A stretch of 64,000 nt of DNA, from assembly GCF_027596085.1 (NCBI RefSeq), contig NC_072472.1:13791471-13855470 (forward strand). Direction: 5' to 3'. The DNA is from Anoplopoma fimbria. Lineage: Eukaryota; Chordata; Actinopteri; Perciformes; Anoplopomatidae. Positions 54,697 through 64,000 of this stretch are shown one piece after another. A program made the translations under genes and the position numbers. Numbering within the stretch: position 1 is the stretch's first letter; every line of letters starts with the position of its first letter. The notes beneath the pieces were generated by a model that worked only from the letters and a program-made list of their open reading frames with translations, ran no database searches and had not been told where the DNA came from.

Positions 54697-57600
54697 CACA
54701 CAGGATCTTTGTCTAAGGAAGAAGGCTATGTCGTTTACCCCATCCTGCCTTGCTCCGTTAGGTCTCCATCACTGTGTAGAATAGCAGTCAGCATCCTCAG
54801 CGTGGAGTTGCCCGATTTGCTCTGATTGTTCTTCACTCCTAGTAACCACCGCACCATCAGCTTTATGCCCTGGATCTGAATGGAAGAGATGGGAAAATCA
54901 TTTTTTGGTCAACAAAAGGCGCATAACTTGAGTTACAATATTCAGAATCAGGGGAAATGTCTGTTCATTAACTTGCAAAGATAAATACATACAGCAAGAT
55001 CAAGTTGAAATGATAATTAACACTGCAATTCTGTCTCTGAAAGTATTCTTCAGATATATGTCCAAAAAACCACAAAAAAAAACCACAGCAGTAAGTAGAC
55101 TGAACAGGTGGACAGTTTCTAAGAGACACATGAGGGTTCAGTGCTGACCTTGGCCAGAGTCTCTGGGGACACCTCCTCATCAGGAACCCAAAGCTTGGTG
55201 GTCTTCTTGCCCGGGATCTACAGACAACACAAATTATACTTTAAGACTTTGAACTGCCTGCATTAGTATTTTAGCTTATTGTGATGTCATTTCTTGGAGA
55301 ACAAGCTAAAACATAATAAGCTAAAAGGTTATGCAAGTCAATAAACCATAATAACTAATAAAAGTATTGAATTTGTATCATAAAAAAAATGAATAAATAA
55401 AAACACACTAAACATATTTTTTTAAATATGTAAACTAGATACATAAATTCTGAATGTGAAACATTAACAGAAAGTTTTTCAACACAACTCACATTATCTA
55501 TGTACGTTTTATAGATTTTTACATGTTAATTTTTATGAGCTGAGTCAGAATGTGTGTGCAGTTTTGTTACATGTTCTGTATGTAACCTCCGTTTCCAAAG
55601 GGTTGATTCCAAAGACAAGAAAAGACAGCAAAAATACTGATTTTAGGTTTGAAAACAAAGACTTTGCTCTCAACCCGAGTCTGGTTTATGTCATGTATGT
55701 ATGTATGTATGCATGCATGCCTGTCATTCATGAGCAGATCCTTCACAATGAAGTTGGCGACTAGAGATTTAAGCGGTGCAGCAAACTGTTCTGGGGCTAG
55801 CTGAGCCAGGTGACCCAGGGTGGTCAGAGGAGTGATGAGCTGCTCCAGGTTAGCAGGGTCCAGGCCTTTGTGCAGAGGCTGGAGACGCACAAACACACAA
55901 CATTTCATTCACACTTTGATCGTGAGGCAGACATGCAGAAAAACTAGTGAAAAAAATCCATAGGCCTCACAATATATTTGACTGTTCAGCTTTAGGAGGC
56001 GTGTCCAACACATAACGGCATGCAGTGTTTAATTATTTCATTTTTTAATGCATTTAAAGTGAATATTGTCCCCTAAGGGTAGTTTCTCTTTAAACTTTCT
56101 AAATACGTCAGGAACATTTATAAATCTAAACCGTTTCTTTGCATAAAATGATAAAACTGCAATTTATTGGTAGAACACAACATGTGTAAATGTTGCAGAA
56201 TGTGACAAACCCAGAGATACGCACAACTTTGTTTCCTTTTACGAGTAAAACAAATGTAAAACCAAAGAGATGGGGGCCGACAAACCTCGAAGATTTGGGC
56301 GAAGTGTGTGTCTCTGTTGGTGAACATGGCGTTGATGCAGTGGATGGCATACTTGGCCTGGCGAGGGGGCCCTCTCTTGGCTTTGGCCTGCAGTACAGGC
56401 AGCAGAACGCTGGGGGGAGCAGGAAGGAGACCACCATTACAAACCATAAAAAGTATTTCCATAAGTCAGAAAGAGTGCAGCATGCTCAAAGTGAACCACA
56501 GTGATTTCTATATCCGATTAACTACCAGTAGTTAATGCACATATCCTGCTGCAGTCACACACACCGCACACATCCTGCTGTAAGCTGGAGAATGAATGAA
56601 AGCAATAATATGGCAATGAAACGTACGATTTGATGTGAGGAAAACTCTCTTCCATCTTGCTGCCTGTGTTCTTGAAGATCTGCAGAGCAGCCTCCGCAAC
56701 TTTCTCGTCATCCATCTTCAGACAACCCAACAGAGACTCAAACGTCTCTGCAGAGTGGAATGAAACCGGGTGTGTGAATGAAAGCACCTGGGATGAAAAA
56801 CAAAGAGGGGTGATAAATATTCAGATAAATATTTTTCAGCCAAAAATAATAATAAAAAAAGTGTTTTATATACTTTAAGTTAACTTTAGAATTGGTTGCA
56901 TCACTGTAACGACTGCTGCTGCCGGCCTATGTCTGGGGTTTCTGGCTGTTTTTTTTTTTACCTTCAGCAGTTCCAGTCCTGCTCTGATGGCCTCTTCAGT
57001 GGGGACGCCCTCCTCCTCATCATCAGCTGTTCCATCTATAGATTTGTTAACCTGTTTTATCAACGCACTGATTGATGATGGTAGAGATAAAAGAGAGAGA
57101 ATTAAAAAAGGTCATACAGTGCACAATTTAATCAATCATCACTGGTATTTGAAGTCTTTGTATTAATGTGATGACTTAAAAGTTGGTGTCATCAGCCATT
57201 CTACACATATACATATACACACAAACACACACACACAAACAAACACACACAGACAGTACCTGATAGATTCTGTGTCGATGTGAACAGGAGCGATTCTCTC
57301 CAGCAGGAACTTGACCATTTCCAGAAACGGATTACTGGGCTGTTTGGGGCTGCCAAGCTTTTTAGTGATGTCTCGCTGAAAAGGTGACAAACAAAAAAAT
57401 GCATGAAAAAAAAAGAAACTGTACCATCGCCGTGTCTCACAACTGTCATTTTTAGACTTTGTTCGATTCTGTTGGTCAAACTAGCTCTGTAGAACCATAT
57501 TCACTTTAAGTGTCCTTAACACCTGTTGGTCTACCTTCTATAAATATAAAGCCCCTTTCAGACATGCAACCTTTTGTAGTGATCTGACAGCAATTTCAAA

Positions 57601-60600
57601 TCAAATCGCGTTTATTAAGTAGAAAAAATAGGGTACAATAGAATAAAATATAATAAAAAAATATTGGACAAAGGAAACAATGAACAATAACAGTATGTTT
57701 CTGGGAAATAGAACAGAGAATAAGTATTGCCATGAGTGAGTTTCAGAAATACATTCATATGTAATGTATGGCTGGTGGGTGAATTATAATCATGCGTTAT
57801 AAATTGTGTGTAGGAAAAATTATAGATAGTGAAAGTCACAGGTTCAGGACACGGATGGCCTGAGGGAAGAAACTCCTCCTCATTCTCTCCATTTTTTGCC
57901 TTAAGGCAGCAGTAGCACCTCCCTAACCGCAGCAGATGTCCTCTCATGTCTGAATGAACACCCTGATCGGACACTTAACTTTTACGAATCACTTTCAACA
58001 TGGCTCAAGTCTGAACTGAATGCTGTCAGATTAAGGCAACGGCGGCAGCAGCACACGGTGAAAGGGAGCAGAAGAGAGATTGTTTTGCACCCTATAACCA
58101 CTGTAATCAATCAATTTATCTCAATCATCATCTTTATGCACAAAAACAAGTCAAGGATATCCATTTTCTCATATAATTTTTGCCCTTGCGATGCAACCGG
58201 GGCAAAAGAGGTTAAAAAAACAACAACTAATAATAATCAGACCGTATATTTGTGCATTCCCATTCATGCCAACAGCCTGGATGAATAAATAAATATCCAG
58301 TAAACTGTTTGCATGCAGCATGTGAATTAAACAAGAGTCCCAACTTCATGTCCTTTCATTCAACTTTTGCGCACTGTTGGATATTATTAAAAACGGGCAG
58401 CAGAGTTTACTATGAAATAACATGTGCCCTCATGTCTGATTGCATCTGAACGTAACATTAACAGACAGCAGAGTTAGCTTGAAGCTCCTCTTAATGAAAC
58501 TATAAAACATTTACTGCCACCTTCATCAGTCTACATGGTCTTTGACTATTTGTTATTACCAAAGATAGATTATAGATATACTTTATACATTTTACATAAG
58601 AGATTACTGAAGACAAACTCATAAATTATTCAATTGTAACTTTAAGGTTATCGATCACAACAAAAACAAAGCCAGTGAAGAGATGACAGCATTGACTCTG
58701 CACCGATGAGAGAAATGTACTCACCACACAGACTTCAGCTTGCTTGCAGGAGCACGAGGGGCTGACCAAGGTTTCCAACTGATCTCTGATCCGCTCGTCG
58801 TCTTCCAGGACCTGAGCCAGCTTCTTCACAAAGTCCTGAGCCTTGCCCGGGTCTGGCAGGTTCTCTATAGATACACAGTATTAAAAGCTTATGCCTACAA
58901 TGAATACATTTGAAGCAAGGGGCGGTTAGGTCAGGCTGTTTCTGCAATGTCATGAAAAGTTTTGTTCATTATTTTCTTTTACTTCAGATATGCTCAGTGG
59001 AAAGATCATGTTGTAATTCAAACACTTAGACGTATGGTTTTTGAAATAAACTAATTTAATATGTGAGTAAATCCCTTACTTGTGATCACCATGACTTTGG
59101 CAAATACGGCTTTGCTCGATGCTTCAGACTGAAACACACAAATAACAAAACGATTATAAAAAATAGTTCAGAAAACACTTTTTTTTTTTATTGTAGTATG
59201 CTCCAGTTAAGAGTTACCTTGGGTTTTTTAATCAAGTCCAGCAGGTCTTTGACATTGTGCCTCAGCAGATTCTGGCACTTCCACATCTCATTCAAAGCTC
59301 TGAGAGGCACAGGTGAGGAAGAGTCAAAGGATGGAGATGGAAACAGATGATGATGAGGAGGAATGGTAGTAGTACAGCAGGAAAATAAAAGGGTTTCATC
59401 TTGAACATTTGTTCCAGACAGTTCAGTTATTGAATAGACCTAATTTCATTACAATCTTTCTCCAATCCATTTTTTTACAATGCCAACACTAATGAAGACG
59501 GCAAGTCATGTTGATCTTATTTGTGTGAGAAAAACTTACTTGACAGCATTTGTGTCCAGGGTGGCATACAGGTAGTAAAGACACTTCATCCTCTCAGCGG
59601 TTTCCAGGTTGTGAGGAACCATGTACTGGGCAAAGACCCGCTCCACCAGCAGCCTGTGCACACGGAGGGAAGAATTTTGATTTAAATGAAGAATATCCTC
59701 AGATACTTGTTTTCCTATTCAAAGGTTTAGGCTTAGAGTCCCGACAGTCATCAAGCTACCGCTGGATTTGTTTAATAGGATTATCTAGACAAGGCTCTGA
59801 AATGAAGGCGGCTCGTGACAAAGTGCCGTGGAAAATTTGAGAATGCCTTTGAAAGAAAAAAACCAGATAGTGCCAAAGAAAAAGACAATGCTACTCATAC
59901 GTGCCCTCTTGAATTTGATCAAATAATCACGCATGAATTAGATAACAGTTCCTCACTGGCAGATCTAACCAAACATATCAGAGACTAATTAAGCAGACTG
60001 ATAGGATTTCTCAGCGGTCCCGGTATAATCTCACAGTTTAATACCCCCGATAATAGAAATGGGACATTTTTAGAAATGTAGTGTTCTTTTGGATAATCAT
60101 TTTCAGAGGTTTTAGAGAGAATTTGCTGAGCGTGCACAAGTATTTCAACACTGCCCTGTTTAACTTTCATACAGTTAAACTGTCAGGAAGTGCCTGTTAC
60201 AGTACAGACTTTTCCTGCTGGCAGCTGAGCGGCTCCACTGCAGCAGAGTGATTTAAAGGATAACTGGACCCTCAGACACAGTTCAGAACATTTATACATT
60301 TGAGACAACGTTGTTTCATGAAGTTGTCGTTCAGGCTTTTTTTCCAGAGGTGCCCACTTCGCCTCAACATGGCTCATCTACGTCTACTTCAGCTAGTGAC
60401 ATTTTGAAGACTGACTTTTGACATTAGCAGTAAGGCACGGCAGGATCTGGAGAAACACTACCTCACTAAATGTTTCAGGTTAGAGTGTAGACAGTGATGC
60501 TGCAGTGTGCTGCCTGGCTCGTCTCATGCTTTGAAACAACATGTCCTGCATATTTCAATTTTGTATGAAAACAGATGTGACTGCTTTCCATTATGGAGCC

Positions 60601-62696
60601 CTAAAACCCTGATTTAACTGTTTGTGTTTTAGCTGGGTTTAAGTGTTTGGCTCACTGCCAAAGTCTGCTCTAAAGTATTTCAATGCAATGTCATTATTTA
60701 CATTTGTTTGTGTAATCCATGGAAAAAGACATAATAATCAAACAAAATGAAGTGCAGGAATCCAAATTACTTTGCCAAAAGCTCAAAGTCAATTCAAGGA
60801 GCTCACTGATCTTAATCTGCATCCTTAAGGGAACATATAGAAATGCTCTACCTTTTTAACAGTTATTAAAGGGTATTAAATGCTTTATTGAAATTCATAA
60901 AAGGGATTTTGACATTTTCCTACTTTTTTTCATGTCAGCAACACATTGTCACAAACCTGTCATCGATGCTGTTTTGGTAGTAGATATGGAGCAGCTTGTC
61001 TTTTATCCAGGAAATCTGTTTAGAGGCCTCCCTGCCTCCCTCTCCCTGCAGCGAGTACTTCCTGTAGATCGATGCCAGGCCCATCATGGCCTCCTTACGT
61101 ACACGCCACTGATGGAGGAGGAAAGGGAAAGATAATGGAAGAACATTATCAACTTTATGAGAAGATACAGTAGCATTGTTTGACAACTTTGTCATAGAAA
61201 CAAAGCTATTAGTGACAAAACATATTGCAGTCCTTTAGGAGCAGACCGCCTTCTTTCCAAAAATAGAAACACGTTGCCATGTACCACAAAAATATAGCAA
61301 TTTTAATATTTCACACTGCAGGATTCATAATGATTTGTTTTGTTCATTTTTGTATTAATAAATAATTGTCAGGACTCAACATTAACGCTCACCCGACAAG
61401 TAAAATATGCTTATAAACAGAGCTGGAAGCTATAGTCAACGGCGGTCGCATTGAGTTACATTATGGTGAATTCAAGCTCTAAACAGTAGAAATGAGTATT
61501 GGGCAAAAGTAAATTACAATGTTATCACGTGTTCAAATGTTATCTTGTAAAAGAAACTAGTTTAAAAAAATAGTTTGAAAGAGATTTCCTATTCATTTGA
61601 ATTTTGTATCTTTGTGCAAATAACCACTATATACGACAATGACACATTAAATGGATTACATTTAGAAGCGTTAACCCTTTTTTTGTACAATTGTCCAAAT
61701 CACTGTGGATTTATGAGCCTACATTTTCCTTTCTTGACAAACACACACAGAAAGTTGTCCACTTACTCTCTTGTCCAAGGTCCTCTCCTTTACAAAATTG
61801 AGCAATGCGTCATTCACTAGAGACAAGTCTTTCTTGGCAGCAGTTACTATAGACACGATGACATCATGGCGGATGGCCTCCTCTGGGTCATGTGATCTAA
61901 CCCTCAAGAATTCTGGGAAAGAAAACAGGAACAAATGAGTGGGATGTGAGAGAACCTGACACCTCTAACAGAAAGTATCTGGCAATTACCTCATCACTTA
62001 AAAATAACGCATTTGTTCAGGAACAAGAATTAGACTGTAACTTATCCTTAAGAGCTTGTAAAGTGAGTGTTGTGGTATCACATCCATATTGTGGAAAAAT
62101 AATTCAACGCTGGTCACAATGAGCAGGTTTCCAAGAATGTATCTGCTGAGAATTCAGTGCATTTCAGCTGCTTTACCTGTGAGATCTTTGGCCAAGTCTG
62201 GGTGGTTCATGAGACAATGGCTGGCAAACTTAACACATTCCAGCCTGATGGGCACATGGATGTCATTAAACCTTTTGGGAAAAGAAAATCAACGTTACTA
62301 TCAGCAACTCCACTCTGCAAAAACATGAATAACCCAGCAGGTATTTTCTGTATGCACAAACTGTAACTCAGGAACCTAAATGTGAGATTTTAATGATTGT
62401 AATGCAGCTAAGTCATTAACCAAGAGACAAACCTTAAATTTCAAACTTAATAAAGAAAAATTATATTTCTAATTCTATCAAGCAGTGTGTGTTTGACAAA
62501 TTACAAATGGAAATTGACTGTTTAAGAGCCAGAACGAAAACTTTGTTTAGTGAAGCAAATGTGATGATGGTGTGAAACTACAACGAACACTGTATCTTAT
62601 AACAACAATCCATTTTGTATGAATGAACCACCAACAACAAGAAACAATAATTTCATTTTGCAGAAACATATTGTAACCCTTATGATGAAATTGAAA

Positions 62697-62739
<43 letters not shown>

Positions 62740-63500
62740 TTTATTTATATAGCACCTTTTAAAAACAAGGTTTACAAAGTGCTTCGACAGACAAGCCAGC
62801 AAAACAGTGCAATAGAAGAAACATTAAGAACAATCGTTAGGATAAAACTAAACAAAGAAACAAAATGAAATAACAAGAGACAATCAAATAAACAAACAAA
62901 ACAAATAAAATCAAGTGAAATAGGTAAAATATAGTAAACAAATATAAGATAAAATACTAAGACCAAATGAAAATGAAACAATAATACGACGACCTCACAT
63001 CAAAGCCATTCTGTAAAAATGTGTTTTAAGAAGTGATTAAAAGAGATTACTGATTCTGCAAGCCTTATCTCCTCCGGCAGGTCGTTCCAAAGCAGAGGAG
63101 CCCTTATGGCGAAAGCACGGTCGCCTTTGGTTTTTAGTCTTGACTTTGGAACAGCCAGAAGGGCCCCACCTGAGGATCTAAGGCTGCGAGCTGGCTCATA
63201 CGGGGTCAACATTTCTCCTATGTATGTCGGGGCCAGACCCAGACGTGCTTTAAAAGTGATCAGCAAAATCTTAAAATCAATTCTAAAACGAACAGGGAGC
63301 CAGTGAAGAGAAATATGATTATTTTCAGATTTTTTCAGACTTTTAGGATCCGTCGACTCCATAGCCACAAACGCTGTAACCCACCTGCCCAGGTAACACT
63401 GCCAGAGAGGTTTGTTCTGTGCAGCCAACTCAGAATCCTTGGCTCCAAACATCTTAGCCAGCAGCTTCACCACTTGCAGCCTCTCATCATTATCATTACT
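48079..63500 (-). CDS. pds5b: pds5b, cohesin-associated factor (3' 27 exons; start off the window)
   Basis: PDS5B binds cohesin, WAPL and sororin and controls cohesin release and cohesion in the nucleus. Exons: 63500-63385, 62271-62177, 61912-61767, 61108-60957, 59653-59540, 59299-59218, 59128-59080, 58864-58725, 57375-57260, 57067-56962, 56787-56627, 56409-56286, 55878-55720, 55217-55149, 54875-54739, 54422-54299, 54063-53859, 52903-52789, 52575-52443, 52324-52205, 51829-51767, 51657-51512, 51218-51146, 50009-49573, 49429-49346, 48335-48227, 48111-48079. They give 1135 residues, from [20 protein letters not shown] (about residue 280 of the human protein) to the stop. The body is HEAT-repeat helix pairs. 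The tail has AT-hook cores ([13 protein letters not shown], repeated) and poly-Glu/poly-Ala tracts, ending KKPAGRRR. Paralogue pds5a is excluded mainly by linkage to kl. The exon ending near 55720 lacks a normal donor. Confidence 0.96.
52123..52156. repeat. A34 homopolymer in a pds5b intron
   Basis: Thirty-four A residues on the plus strand form a T34 run in the pds5b pre-mRNA sense, about 50 bases after the donor of exon 52324-52205. No retroposed body is recognisable next to it. Confidence 0.95.
53260..53292. repeat. 14-bp inverted repeat with 5-base loop
   Basis: CATTCAGAAAACCT and AGGTTTTCTGAATG are exact reverse complements around GACGG, in the large pds5b intron between exons 53859 and 52903. 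No poly-T run follows on either strand, so this is not a terminator. It may be a remnant of a small inverted-repeat element. Confidence 0.75.
54616..54702. repeat. (CA)n microsatellite in a pds5b intron
   Basis: CA array with a few CG interruptions at both ends, 37 bases from exon 54875-54739. Confidence 0.95.
62698..63345 (-). mobile_element. 5'-truncated non-LTR retrotransposon (L2/Rex-like LINE 3' end)
   Basis: On the minus strand a frame of about 115 residues encodes the C-terminal end of a LINE reverse-transcriptase polyprotein. Hallmarks are [49 protein letters not shown] and a stop near 63000. A 3' tail follows (minus complement of TTTATTTATATAGCACCTTT) and ends in an (ATT)n array at 62698-62738, as expected for reverse-transcribed insertion. 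It lies in a pds5b intron in the sense orientation of that gene. The frame has no stop in this stretch, which suggests a fairly recent copy, but the catalytic RT domain is absent. Confidence 0.85.
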
Positions 63501-64000
63501 CTGCAGAGACAGAGCAGAAGGAGAGAGAGAAATTATGCACAGAATTTGGCTGTGTTGAATGGACAGACAAGCCAAGTCAATTACATCGACGACATTGGAA
63601 ACATTACCACTTTCATAAACACAAAGGCAGCAGTTTCTTTGCTATCAATATTGTTTTAGAATGAGACGTGAGGGGGAAAAGGTAACAGCAGAGACAATGC
63701 GAGGTAAAGACAAAAAGGTAGACAGGTGGTAGGAAGGAGAGAAGGTGAAAGAAGAGAAACAGTGGGGAGAGAAAACAAGCAAGGAGAGATAAAGATGTAA
63801 AAAAGTGATGGAGAGACAGTAAATGAATGAGCGAGCATGAGAGAGAGAGAGAGACACAGTGGGAGACTGTAGTCTGTGGGGGAGAGATTTTATCGCAGCT
63901 ATTATTTTGAGGAGACGGCAGTGATCTACACTCCCTCGGAACAGTTAATGAGCGTTATCCATCAGCAGGAGTCCTTTATGAGACACTGCAGAGGCAACGT

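Noticed and set aside
57596..57960. Possible retroelement tail within a pds5b intron
   Set aside because: AT-rich sequence and a GGAAGAAACTCCTCCTC phrase recall fish repeats, but no boundaries, coding motif or second copy in the window support a call.

Overview
The window is vertebrate nuclear DNA, and most likely from a spiny-rayed (percomorph-type) teleost fish. It has split genes with short GT-AG introns, many long (CA/GT)n microsatellites, hAT-like and LINE debris of fish type, and a conserved vertebrate gene neighbourhood. Four protein-coding genes are supported, all from the human 13q13 neighbourhood: stard13 (minus strand, 5' part only), rfc3 (plus, complete), kl/klotho (minus, complete) and pds5b (minus, 3' four fifths; its start lies past the right edge).

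Layout. Positions 1-28.6 kb hold the 5' half of a STARD13/DLC-family RhoGAP gene, mostly intron. The exons found are a large N-terminal exon (27847-28599), a coiled-coil exon (24681-24815), a 60-codon exon (20739-20918), a phase-consistent 31-nt microexon (17825-17855), and an alternative first exon for the short isoform (5554-5677). A second possible alternative first exon is at 21615-21794. The SAM, RhoGAP and START exons must lie left of position 1. Introns carry microsatellites, two copies of one dispersed repeat (9.5 and 22.6 kb), hAT-like debris and a perfect palindrome. Rfc3 (32497-35213) has nine exons encoding 356 residues, the same length as human RFC3. Kl (44385-36249, minus) has thirteen exons encoding 978 residues: signal peptide, two glycosidase-like KL domains and one membrane anchor. 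Pds5b (63500-48079, minus) shows 27 exons and 1135 residues, with HEAT-repeat body and an AT-hook/acidic tail.

How the genes relate. They do not form one pathway. Rfc3 is a clamp-loader subunit for PCNA, pds5b a cohesin regulator, klotho an FGF23 co-receptor, and stard13 a RhoA/Cdc42 GAP. They sit together by ancestral linkage. Compared with human (PDS5B+, KL+, STARD13-, RFC3+), the stard13-rfc3 block is inverted as a unit relative to kl-pds5b, so rfc3 and kl are now tail to tail.

No clearly new multi-gene system was found. The most interesting points are the intron-rich klotho gene (13 exons against 5 in human), loss of klotho catalytic and zinc-binding residues, a pds5b exon with no normal splice donor at its expected end, a pds5b reading frame that runs into an intronic LINE fragment, and the stard13 microexon whose phase explains how long and short isoforms join the same SAM exon. 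Exon borders were called by eye from splice sites, phase and remembered family sequences, without an alignment tool.
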